Source: Saccharina japonica
Lineage: Eukaryota > Sar > Phaeophyceae > Laminariales > Laminariaceae
Direction: 5' to 3'
Length of the DNA: 64,000 bases
Assembly (NCBI GenBank): GCA_008828725.1
Contig: MEHQ01004558.1
Location: 1-64,000, forward strand
Shown piece by piece: positions 45,957 through 57,200 of the stretch; the first letter of the stretch is position 1, and the number at the start of each line of letters is the position of its first letter. The position numbers were made by a program, and so were the translations under genes. A model generated the notes under the pieces. The model ran no database searches. It was not told the DNA's origin and saw only the letters and a program-made list of their open reading frames with translations.

Positions 45957-46328
45957 TCATTTCTTTCTCAGGAAGGTATTTTGAACTTTTGATGAACGGT
46001 AGTTCTCGACGAAGCGTGGGTGGCATTTGTTCTTGGGGCGTTCGAACTTTCTGCAAGACCCGAGCACCCAGCCTCCAACGCAGGGCGCCATAATGGCGAC
46101 GCCGACCGTGTAGCCTACACCGTTGGGATACTGGAGGTCAGAGAACACGTACCAGGAACAAACACGCGAGTACATAAGCCCTGTCGGTATAATATGCACA
46201 CAAACTCTCACGGGGCATGATTGTTGGTAGCTCTCGCCATAGATCTGGACGTCAAGGCATCGACCACGCTCTACGGCGCTGAGCGAGCAGGTTCGCGATA
46301 ACGGCCTTCCTTGGCTAGGCAGGGCCAC
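45957..46328 (-). CDS. Candidate membrane-protein coding segment
   Basis: A 123-codon minus-strand open frame. Its C-terminal half is protein-like: CSWYVFSDLQYPNGVGY, then a hydrophobic Gly/Ala/Val segment (TVGVAIMAPCVGGWVLGSC), then a basic tail (RKFERPKNKCHPRFVENYR). One membrane helix is plausible. A possible acceptor precedes the better half (CATATTATACCGACAG near 46185), so the true exon may be shorter than the open frame. No family recognised, no homologous copy in the window. Confidence 0.3.
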   Translation of the reverse strand: MALPSQGRPLSRTCSLSAVERGRCLDVQIYGESYQQSCPVRVCVHIIPTGLMYSRVCSWYVFSDLQYPNGVGYTVGVAIMAPCVGGWVLGSCRKFERPKNKCHPRFVENYRSSKVQNTFLRKK

Positions 46329-47644
46329 TCCTTAGCGAAGAAAACTCGCGGAAAAGGCGGTCAGAGGCGGGGGAGATCTGCAGACCAAAGGATGGTCCGA
46401 TGAGTTATAAGAACTAAGATAGGTGTATTTTCGTGCAACCGTTAACACGTATGTCAACAACAGTAATCGGTTCACGCATCTTTGCGGCACATCAGGACAG
46501 CTGCTGCATATACAGACTCAAGCTGTCGCGTACAAGCCCACGTCCGCCTGCCCCCCAACCAGGAACACGCTTGCACTCGCCCGGCCGTCAGGCAGGAACT
46601 ACCACTACGGCATTAGAGGGGGGCGTTGCCGTAAATTGTGATATATCATCATGGGTTTGTTGAAGACGATATTTGTCTTCCACAGGTCGTATAGTAAATT
46701 CTAGAGTAGTACCGTGGTTGCTGTTGCAAGCCTGTGTACTACCATGCTCAACTACAGAGCCGACACGATTGTCTCGACCAGCTGAACACGCTCAGTATCT
46801 ACGTGCCTTCGACGCTCGCCTAGCGTCGAAAGAAGATGGCTAGCGCAGTGGCGTCGCGTGCTGGGCTATGATGGGGGTAACTCGATTATAACTGTTTTTC
46901 TGTACAAGCACAAGTGAGTACGATCAGGATACGTCGTACCTCCAGCTGCTCGATTTATACTATCGCTGCATATTTGGTACAAGCGTATGATATAAATATG
47001 TATATATATGTGGTATCTAGTCATTATTTGTCTCGATATTAGACAGAAGTATTATACCGTGTTTTTGTCATGAGCCTACATCATAATATGCACCTGCCTA
47101 CCGGACTTGCAAAATAAAGTCACCAACGGATGAGTCAAATGACGCCTGTTTTTCAACGTAAGAAAACATAGTATCAAGTATTCGTTGCTTTTGACCTTTT
47201 GCAGTTACACTGCTCGCAGGCCGGGGGTACATTAATCACACGGGAACATAGTTCCCTTCCCCCGTATCATGTCTGCGTTTATAATCGGGGTGGAGGACTC
47301 GATTTGTTTGCCTGACCGGTGTGAACCCGGCACGGAACACCCCGGCATTATAGGGGCACCAAGATAGAATCAGGGGGGCGTGTACCCCCGATTGGTGATG
47401 TTGACTTTTCCATTTTTATTTTTTACCTTCACATAGCGTGTAGAGGGGATCGGAGGGCTCCAGACTATCTGTTTTTGACTGGCTTTGATCGCTTTGCGGA
47501 CCCTTCGGGTTCCACTTTTATTTCAGTATACCTTTTTTGGGTAAGTTAGCCTGTGACCACGGGAATCGACCGTGTCAAGTATTGGATTAGTACGGACAGA
47601 TGGAGGTACTGGATAGAGAGACCGGCACGGTTTTTAATGTGAAG

Positions 47645-47687
<43 letters not shown>

Positions 47688-47989
47688 GTATTGTAATTAA
47701 TTCGTGCTTCTTGGGAGTAGTCTCTAGCAGTGTAGAGGCCGCTCTCCCTCAAAAATGAAAGACAGCCTCGACCAGCTTTACTGACCATTATCAGGCGTCT
47801 CGTTCTGTATACTCTCTGCTGTAAAATAACCTGGTTAAAAAAACAGGCACGCAAAGAAAAGAACACACAAATGACAAAATCGAAAAAAGCTTATAATGGT
47901 ACAGGAGAGGACAAACTATGATGTGCCTACGTATTGCCATAAACTCAGGGCGACAGCTACCTCTTACAGTATCCCGATTCGTTCACTGT
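46329..47989. other. Gene-poor stretch with a CAA microsatellite
   Basis: No gene supported. It contains a (CAA)n tract at 47645-47687 and a pair of C/G-rich segments around 47280-47400 without recognisable structure. Confidence 0.35.
47645..47687 (+). repeat. (CAA)n microsatellite
   Basis: Fourteen perfect CAA units. The poly-Cys frame on the other strand is an artefact. Confidence 0.95.
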
Positions 47990-48150
47990 GTGTGGTTTCG
48001 TCACATTAAACCGTCCTTTCTACCCGTCGACATCGAGGACACCCAGTGTCCGTGCCGAGTTTTCATCCTAGAAATATCGTACCAGTTATTATGTGGTCAA
48101 ATAACTGCGACCCAGAGACATTACGCCCCGGTGCAGTGAGACCTCCCACT
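47990..48150 (+). repeat. Dispersed repeat shared with 10735-10872
   Basis: Reverse-complement match to the block in the left arm. The shared part runs from ACTGTGTGTGG to about GGTGCAGT. The reading frame is broken up differently in the two copies, so coding is not supported. Confidence 0.65.
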
Positions 48151-51100
48151 ACCCGTGCTGGTGAAATATATGACCACCCCTCAAAGATAACATGTATGAT
48201 ACCTATATTGTGTATACGAGTATACAACAAACAGGTGCTTCCGGTATTTATGGTTCACATTTACCTCTGCCCATAACTGTTAACTGGTTTGTGGAAGTTT
48301 AGTTACACTGGTGTGGCAATGACACCATTTTTATTTTTTTGGTTTGCGGGCAGTCGTCGATTGTTTTGGCCATTCATAGCAGACGTAAACAAAAATGTCT
48401 TGCATCACTGCCATTATTTGGGAGGATCATAGTACGTAGGACCTACATTATACACAAACACCTATACATTGACCTATACAGTACTTTCATCAGAATTTGG
48501 TACTATTACTATGGCCCCTCGTAATAGTTTCACAATGTCCTTATCCCAGGTAAGTACTGCTGTTCAAGTAGTCGCGATATGCAGAGAACCAGGTATACGC
48601 TAAAGTATCTGCCAGACGAAATGGTTCGTTAAATATCGTCAACAAAACGAGATTGCTCGGCCGCGCGTTTGGCATTTAAACATTCTCCACAACGTATCAC
48701 TCCAAAGGTGTTCACGGCAGCAGGTCGGTGTGATTTTAAGGTTGCGCCATGTTTGCCGGAAGTACCTTGTGTGCAAAGCGGCAGTTCGGTTTGGACTTAA
48801 AAACAAATCTCAAACGTGTGCACACTTAAGGGGAGCACGTTGTCGACAAAAACATGTGTGACTGGCGGGATTCCTAAACTGGGGACATTTATGGCGTTTA
48901 AATACCGTGCGCGCGTACCTAGGCCATGGGCGTGTTCATCGCGTTGCACTTTCAGTTGTATCAAAGCCAGTTACTGGGTGAGGTCTAGGGCTTCCCAAGG
49001 GAAGAGGCTAAACATACGCTGGTGTAACCCCATCGACAGTAGTAGCTTCGGTCCTCACGACACAAAGAGTGGAGGAGAGAGCCATGGTTCAGAACCACGG
49101 CTAGAGACGTTCGACCCTTAAGGCGGCAGGGACACAGCTAGCAGCCGTTTTCGTGTCCGCTTCCACATCAAGACATGGGTACGATTGTGGCCGACGGTAA
49201 CCTAGACATTTTGGCGGCATCCCCCGAGATATAACCCCCGGCGAAATATGTTTTGTGCCCGCCTCGGCGACGCGGTTGTAGCCAGTCTCGCCGAATGCTT
49301 CACCGTATTCACTGAGTAGATGATCGTGCCAATTAATATTTACGACTACCGTAGCTCGTCCAACCCCATGGGTTCCAACGTACATTTGAACACCAGGTGC
49401 GGATAGCACATGAAGTCTTCAAGATGACGACATTTGTATGTCAGCGACCAACGTAGGTCATGGTTGTCTAGTCCTCTCCAGCTTGGCCTTCCGGCTGTAG
49501 TACTCCAACTGACCCTTCTATGGTGGGTGCCGACCGAGAAGCACATTTCAAAATATGAGCAGCCACGCCCACCAACAATGTAGTAACCATTCAAAAATCA
49601 AGACATAGTACAACAATACGTACGCAACACCACTGTTCATTGTACGAGGTGGACTTTGGTTTGACTCGAAACAAAAGGGGACATGCTACAAGAACCGTTA
49701 CACGTTGAATGTTCGTTTGGAAACATAAGTGGCTATACGTATATACCACGGGGAAGGGTGTGCTCCACCCAAGCACGTCCCGCGTTTCAACCCCGAGCCG
49801 TCCCAAAGAGATTTGCGGCCCCGTAGCCGGTAGGACAGCGATTGTAGAATATCGTGGTTCATAAGCTTGTGTAGCGTGTGCCAGGTAATTTCCAGCCATG
49901 TACTGCTGACCTGTAGGTTCAAGTACTCAACTTCAAGACTGTTGAATGTCGTATATATTATCGTAGGCTGCCGTGGGTGCTTCATATACAGCCGCCGTTT
50001 GCTCCAAATACCTTTTATGCAATGAGTGAGTTTGTGTGTATGCGAAAATCACCTTACCCCACGACATGTCAAGTGCAAGGGGCTCTCAGCCGACAACACG
50101 AAACGCGTGAACATTCGTTTTGAACTTGAAGCGTCATCAACTGCGCTAGTTGCAGTCGTTGTGTAGCCTGACACATCGTAGCCAGTGTGGTCGGCGGTGA
50201 TAATTGCACATGCATACGGACATCCAGATAGATATGTCCGCCGATCACAAATTATTTGTGTGCGCGTTCGTGCCTCGGTCGTTGCCACTATATCCCCATG
50301 CAATCCCCACGTTCGCTTGAACGTGTCGAGCGATCATAATAATCGGACCACCAGCGCCCAAACAAAATATATTACCGCAACATCGGAGGGTGTCGTGGTG
50401 GGTCAGGTTGATGAAACCGCCATAGCCAGTAGAAAATGACCCCACCAGTGCAATCCGGTTTCAGACGAGATATGATATATCTCAAGCACTAGCCTGTGCG
50501 CGTGAACCCTGTTGAGTTAAACAAGTTGCACAATATAAAGATATATATATATACGTAGTGGTATTAATAGTTGCACAACATCAACAGTGTACACATATAT
50601 TGATAACGAGTGTAGGTTACGAAGAGGGCTGACGGCCATGCCTGCTTAACTATCGCCATACCATCATTTGACTTAACACAATACATCGTGATCCCTCTCT
50701 CCCATCAAAGTCGACCCACATGAACAATGCAAAACGTGTAGCACATCTACGTAATAGCCAATTACCAATAAATACCAAAACAATGACACGTTCAAGTTAC
50801 ACCATCGTTTCGTTATAAAGAAAAACGCCCATTCCATGTGCCACCGACGAAAACTTATAACGTGGCTACGCATATGGTACGCGTACAGAATGTCGCCAAT
50901 ATCTACGACACCAATAGTTTGGATTCGTAGCTAATTCAGTGTTCAACAGCTATGTCTTCGAGTGTAAAATGTAACAAATGTGGCGTCTACTATGACCTGC
51001 TGTCCACGTACGTTGTGGCGCTCACGTATCGTATCATTCGTGAAACCGCCGCCACCCGCTAAGCGTTACTTTCCCACCAGTTACCCTTCCTACTTGCCAA

Positions 51101-51334
51101 CTTCCGACGACGCAAACATTCAATCATAGACCAAAGGCTTGACATCACAGCAGACACGTACGTACGTTGGCTGCCAACGGCAGGACACAGAACCTCGGCC
51201 CACTTGTGCGTGTTGTGATGGTTACGCAGCAGTTAATAACGTCTAACAGAGAAGTTCTCTACCATCAAGCCTGACAGGGTGTATGCGGTACGAGTACAAT
51301 ACTTACGTCATACGCTGCTGTTGGTATTCTTGTA
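48151..51334. other. Gene-poor stretch
   Basis: Several medium minus-strand open frames between 49100 and 50450 have protein-like pieces (for example WHDHLLSEYGEAFGETGYN near 49300 and GCGNIFCLGAGGP-like sequence near 50350). They lie in different frames and match nothing I know. They may be relics of one decayed gene; I do not call it. Confidence 0.3.
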
Positions 51335-51525
51335 TGTCGTCCAGAGTGAGGGGGATACCGGACTTGCGATCTGCTACCTACGATCGCTACCTGATTCGTA
51401 TCATGCACGTACGCTTCGATGGCCGCACAGAAATTCTCGGGAACACCGCAGGCGCCTTTCCCTTCGATGTCACCAACTTCTCAATCTTTGACCGCACGCT
51501 TACCCCAAAACCTGAGCAAAAATGA
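51335..51525 (+). CDS. Candidate terminal exon
   Basis: After a plausible acceptor (CTTGTATGTCGTCCAG, exon from about 51342) a GC-rich plus-strand frame encodes about 60 residues including SATYDRYLIRIMHVRFDGR, then ILGNTAGAFPFDVTNFSIFD, ending KPEQK before a stop. Composition and amino-acid mix are typical of a folded protein. No upstream exon was found and no family is recognised. Confidence 0.35.
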
Positions 51526-52681
51526 GTAAACGCCACAAAGTATGGACACTCGCAACAGCGTAAAGCCACCGTAGGGCCGGTGCCTTGTGTGAGAAGGGGC
51601 TAACGCTAGGAGTACAATATTCAATATTCCACCCGAACCATGACCCAAACAAAGTTTGTCGGGCTACCCGACAAAAATTCCTATGAACTTACGTAGTGGT
51701 AAAGCAATTATACTCGTAAACATCTTACTGAAGGAGTTCAACGCGTCAGAAACATATAAGGCATGAGTATACACTATAACTGCTGCTGACCAAACCCTTT
51801 CGTCCCAACTGCGTCGGCCATGGACGTTGCCTTCGCAGCGTCGTCATACTGAAAAGGAGAATAAACTGACTGCTTATCGTCTATACAACAGCTACACAGT
51901 TGTGTTACATATGCCCTTCAAAAAAGAAGAGCGAACTAGGATGTGGTCAACAGGGTAGTTCACGAGCACGTCCACGTCTATAACAAGGATACGTTCACGC
52001 CAAAATTGTGCTAGCTAGTAAACCGTACGAGGTGCCCCAGGAAGTCCTGCATACTACGAGTGCAGTGCGTCAATTCCGTCAACACTCCCCTTCCACTGGA
52101 ACCTGAGAATTACCCAGCCTAACCTAAAGTTGTCCATGTGGTCCCTAGCCGACGTCTTGCTACCGCTTGGTGTACGTTTGTGTTATCGAATATTTCGCCA
52201 CCTTCTCCTGTCGCACCCCATCATGACTAAAAAATGCAGCGTCTCGCCCGCTACCTCCCAAGGCCACCAGCGCGACGTATACCACGATAAGCGAAGTTAT
52301 GTTTACAAGTCTGCACCTACTCTCTCTGCACTACTGTAGTTATGATACCTTCCCCACCAATATTATACGAACACGTAAAACAACACCATGAACTTGTTAT
52401 CCCCAACTCAGCTCATCATGCCTACCTCGACTGAGACACCATATCCGCCCTCGATATATCGGTAGTTCACCCCCTTCCCCCCCCCCGCCCCCCGTCCTGG
52501 GTAGAATTGCAGATCAGCAGTATACCGTGTTGAGGTGGTCTTCACTGTTTGCTATTCTGCCCACAATGACTATGCACTTGTTATCAAATTTTACTAGACT
52601 ACCCACGTCGTCTATGCAGTTCAACATGTTGACCTACGTACGCACTTGCCTATAGGGTTATGTTATATTCTACTGTGAGTA
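51526..52681. other. Gene-poor stretch, A+C-biased plus strand
   Basis: No supported gene. A C-run near 52468-52494 (CCCCCTTCCCCCCCCCC) would be quadruplex-prone on the minus strand. Confidence 0.35.
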
Positions 52682-53056
52682 ATGCTGACTACGCGGCCGC
52701 ATATATACTTACACTTCTACCGTTCAGGGCTTCGTAAACGAGCAAGACTAACAATAGACGAAACAGCCGTTCAACTGATACGGTTTCTATTACATCTGAA
52801 GCAGCCCCCCCTTCACCAGACACGCCGTGTTTCCGAATCTCTCCCTATCCGATTCCTTTATTACCCCCTCTTGTCTGAATACGTTTCAAAACTTCATTGT
52901 GACGCCGTGTCGGCTGTCTGCGACCAACCATATGCCAACTACGAGCTTAAACTTTACGCATTAAGGCCCGAGTTCCGTCCGTCTTGCCAATCACATATTA
53001 CGCACATCGTACATGTATCTACGGTGATGCAACGGTTAACATCCTTTCGCGTGTAG
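52682..53056 (+). CDS. Unrecognised 124-residue open frame
   Basis: Starts at ATG and runs to a stop without repeats or low complexity (SGLRKRARLTIDETAVQLIR, YALRPEFRPSCQSHITHIVH). It is the longest non-repetitive open frame in the 46-54 kb interval. The surrounding sequence has a plus-strand A/C bias, which lowers stop-codon frequency, so chance is a real possibility. No domain seen. Confidence 0.25.
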   Translation: MLTTRPHIYLHFYRSGLRKRARLTIDETAVQLIRFLLHLKQPPLHQTRRVSESLPIRFLYYPLLSEYVSKLHCDAVSAVCDQPYANYELKLYALRPEFRPSCQSHITHIVHVSTVMQRLTSFRV

Positions 53057-53879
53057 CACACACACAGTTTCGGTGATCTTCGGAATGGGCTTGTAGAGAA
53101 TCCACACGAACCCAGTGTGCTTCGAAACCCTGACCTATAACCGATGGCTTGGATTGGGAAATGTCCAAAACTAAAAAAATCGACGACGAATTCCTCTACC
53201 TCCTATTATACATGGACCATACCGGTGTTCTATATGTGGGTTGTGAACGACTTGGGGCACCAATTGTATCTGGTACACGTATCAATTCCAAGATCACCCC
53301 GAAACGATACAAAAACTAACATATCACCACCGAAAGCCATGCAGCTCGGAGGGCGAAGGCCAAGCATTCACAGCGGCTGATATCGCTTGTGCAAACTAAC
53401 GAACTAAACAAGGCTGGCGAACGTGCTGTGAATGAACACTTGCCACCATGGAATGCCTACGTTATACAACCCCACGAGTAGGTGGTCCTGTGGCATTCGC
53501 CCGATGATTGTTTGTAGTCGTTTGCTGTCGTCCACGACAGTGTTACTAAAGTTACAGCATTCATACAACATCGCAATTCATCTGTATTTGTTCCGCAGTA
53601 CAAAAAGTGTCACTATCCAGTATATCTACCCCCATACTGTATACCATGACTCCCGCAACCATTTCCATCGTCTGTCTCGACCCCGCCTCTTGCTATCATG
53701 GTCGCCCTCGACATTTGCCGCCATCATCCTCATCACTACTGACGTCATCACCAATGACGTCACGTCAGCACTGTCACTATCGCTCTTACCGCGGCCATCG
53801 CCTCCGTCATAGTCATGCCTGCTTCCACCATCGGCATCGATGTCACCATCCGCAGGCGGCGGAACAGCAGTTGATTTTC
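53057..53879. other. Downstream flank of the beta-helix gene
   Basis: On the minus strand 53700-53883 contains an Asp/Gly/Ser-rich open segment (DGDIDADGGSRHDYDGGDGR) followed by a good donor (GCGGTAAGAG) near 53786. It could be a further 3' exon of the beta-helix gene, but a stop already closes the exon at 54014. Confidence 0.3.
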
Positions 53880-54020
53880 TCAAACACTTGTTTCGACTCT
53901 TTTTAACGCGACCACCTTTTTTCGGCGGTTTCCGATCAGTTGACGCGACCTAATCCAACACTTGTTTCGACGTTTTAAACGCGATCACCTTTTGTTCCGG
54001 CGGTTTCCGATCTTTAGACG
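53880..54020 (+). repeat. Two-copy 65-70 bp tandem repeat
   Basis: The unit AACACTTGTTTCGAC...TTTAACGCGA.CACC.TTT...CGGCGGTTTCCGATC...GACGCGACC occurs twice in a row (about 53880-53949 and 53954-54025). It overlaps the last codons of the beta-helix gene. Confidence 0.75.
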
Positions 54021-54242
54021 CGACCTTCTGCATCGGAGGTCAGTAGGATAATTGGCGAGGGCGTTGGTACGCCGACGGTAGGTTCAGGCGTTAGCAGGGT
54101 GATAGGCGCGGGCGTAGGTGCCGCCATGGGAGACGCGGTAGGTGTATCGTCGTCGCTGTCATCGGTCGGATAATCGAAGTCGATGTCGATGTCTGGGCAG
54201 TCAGCATCCCACGTCTTGAGGATGTCGCCCAAGGGATCGTTC
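54014..54242 (-). CDS. Beta-helix gene, last visible exon
   Basis: Acceptor GATGCATTCATCAG. Completes the split Met, then NDPLGDILKTWDADCPDIDI and the acidic Pro/Thr tail, stop at 54014. The NDPL...W...CP block looks like the C-terminal cap of the helix domain; the tail is low complexity. Confidence 0.75.
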
Positions 54243-57200
54243 CTGATGAATGCATCGCGTCGTCAACGAAAGACGGTACGCTTCAATTTGAGTTTGTTTT
54301 TCTTATCAACTACAGTCGCGCTGTTGCGCGATCATTCAAGGTATACAGGCAACTAAGATTTATCATACACCTACACACGTGGTTATACGATGCAAGCATA
54401 TAATGTTATAGACCGACCAGTGTTGGGTCGCACCAATGCTACGGTGAAGGTGCACCTGTATACAGGCCATTTTCTGAGGGTGGCCACTTGAGGAGCTCTA
54501 TACCTAGATCGAAATTGGATATTTCGAGGACGATAACAGCAGACAGTGCTACCCGTTGAAACAACACAGGATCCAAGCGAAACACGAAAACTATAGAAAA
54601 CATAAGAATGCGACTTCGACGAGTTTGGGTGTTTTTAAGTAGCCCCATAATTCAGACCGAGGTTTCAGTCCAAACGCGCAACCTCTATCGTACACGCGTC
54701 ATCCCTGATGTTTTTGGAGCTCTAGAATACATGGAACGTCACACCTCATGCTGACGTTGAGGAAATTAACGGTGCAACCCGAAGGCCTTCTTGAGAATAC
54801 AACGCATCTATACGTAAGACGCACATGATATTCTGATGACGTTGGGTGGAGTTCCTCGGTTAAGGAAGGGCAAAAAACAAAAACATTTAGCGGCATGTTA
54901 TTGCTACCCCTATCGAAAAACACATCTGCGAAAATATTTCAACGTGATTCGGACCAAGCTACTATCCTTCTCGCACTTCATGTGCGGCCAAACGTGCGAC
55001 ACAACATACACTTCGGGGCGAAGCTCTGTGAGTCGATCGAGGTCTTCACCAGATGGGCGCAACCCAACGATAACAGCACCGCTGGGAGTAATCTCGTCGA
55101 GACATTGTTTTGTTTTTACATCGTAGCTCGACGTCTGCTTTCTGCCCGTAATGTAGAGCACCGGCTAAGAAAATCATACCAAGGGGGGGGGTGTTTTCTT
55201 GTAAAATATATATGATATGTGCCTGTCGTCCTCTACTGTTGCGCCAAAAACGATGCAACATTATTATAGAAACGGGGGTGGAACTCAGTGTATCTATCTG
55301 GCAGCCAGTGTTGTTTCGGCCCCGGTCCATGGGGTCAAGCTGTTAACTGCAACTACCTCTTTCTGCATCTACATACGACTGCGGAACAAGCTTTTTGACG
55401 CGAGAGCCAGACGTCGGGCTACGTTGTGACAGGCAGCTGGGAGCGAGAGCCAGACGTCGGGATACGGTGGTACGATGGAGGTAGTGATGATGGTGGGCGA
55501 CCCCGCAACACAAACATGCTCGAGAAAATAGAACTATACCTGCGCGACGAGGAACACTTTCATTGGCCATACGTGGTCATATGCCAGGATAAGGCTGACC
55601 AGTCCATAGGTTCGATCGACCCGTCAGAAACAAACTCAGGTCCCTCGTGCTCAACCGTGCAATTCCACCATGCAATAGTTACGGACTAGCGTTGACAGTG
55701 GACAGTTCCATCTATAAATGTTTTATCTCATTCACTAGACGTCTTACACCGACCTATCCAATGTTTTTAGACGCGAGAAAAGGATGATCCATTGCGAAGT
55801 TTGTTGCCCTCAAGATTGTGTCAACCCGAGGTTACTGCGAAGTTTCTTGCCCTTAACCCTTTTAGAACTGCAAAACTTATCCCACACTAATCCCAAGTAC
55901 TTTGTCCCCAAATTCGTGGGACCAGTTCTTAAGGAGTTAAGATTGTGTCAACCCGAGGTTACTGCGAAGTTTCTTGCCCTTAAGATTGTGTCAACCCAAT
56001 GTTATCCTTTCAAATTCCTCATCGTTGTTTTTCCTGGATGAAGGCCAAGTGCTTCTCGCATCGCTCGCATAAGTAGGTCATACGCTTACCCCTATCTGGT
56101 TGAGAAACTCGGCTCAAAGTGAAAAACCTCGTCGACTTAAAATTATCGTTATTCCCCACACATCAATATCACCGAAACCGCCAATGCCTTTGTCATCATC
56201 ATCATCATCGCCGTCGTGCCCTCTCCCGCTCACATTGTTAGGATGCACATACTGTCGCCTTCGCACTCGTTCCCGCAGATTATTCCCTGGGGCAGGACGC
56301 GAATGCTGAGAGCGGCCGCATCCACGTCTGTGAAGGTGTTTCCATAGACCTGCGCCGCGATTTAGATCAATGGAAAATGGAAGATGGCGGTGGTACGTGT
56401 ATGACACGGCTGTATATCACACCCACTCTTACGAATTTCAACGCTGGTTTGCTCGACGATCGGTCCGGCGCTAACCCTGAGCGACCCACCCGTCTATGCG
56501 ACGATCTCGACGAGACGTTTGCTCAGAAAGCCGCCTTTTTCGTTTTCTGTGCCCCCCTGGTTATGGAGGAAATCAGCTTTGAAATTCACCGCAGGGGGTG
56601 TGTGATATACATTTGTCATATACTCGCACGGTATGATTGTTTTGTTAACATTGGATCTTCCCCCAAGAGTTTGCAAAATCTGTGTTCAGTTGGCAACTTT
56701 TAATATTGCTCGTAGTACACCTATTGGAAACTTTCTTCAGGCATCTCAACGACGAACAAGATGCACTCGATGGGCAGCAGCACATGACACCAACCAGAAC
56801 AAAAGGAGCTCCGTGGCGCGGGCATGATATGCCTGTAAGAAGCATCACAAGTATGCTTGAAAACATGTTACATGGACTCCCACCAGCCTGTGTAAATTTA
56901 GTTGCATTGCCGCTGCGGGTCCCTTGTTAAGTGGATGATACCCACGCGTGGCATAAAGACGCTACTGTAATGGCAAAACGTGTCGATACACGTCCTGAAT
57001 ATTTTGGTGGGGCCTCATACGTGTACACTACCTGCTGATGACATGTTAGGTTGTTTGTATCAAGCCTCACTGGCGTTTTATTTGCAGTGGCTTGAGAAAC
57101 ATTGACTTCCGCAGATTTCAAAAGACTTTTAAATAGTTTTTCAACACCGAAACTAAAAAGAGACACACAACCTGCGTTGCCAGCTCAATATCCTACCCGC

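Noticed and set aside
47280-47400. tRNA-like G/C-rich segment
   Set aside because: No cloverleaf with anticodon and T-loop could be drawn. No tRNA or rRNA was found anywhere in the window.
49101-50445. Chain of minus-strand open frames as a single decayed gene
   Set aside because: Pieces are protein-like but in different frames, without a recognisable domain or second copy to compare. I left it as unannotated sequence.
56230-56349. Stop codon two bases beyond the fourth visible beta-helix exon as the true end of the protein
   Set aside because: A GTGAGC donor precedes it and the exon at 54014-54242 restores the split codon exactly and continues with a Cys-Pro capped segment, so splicing is the better reading.
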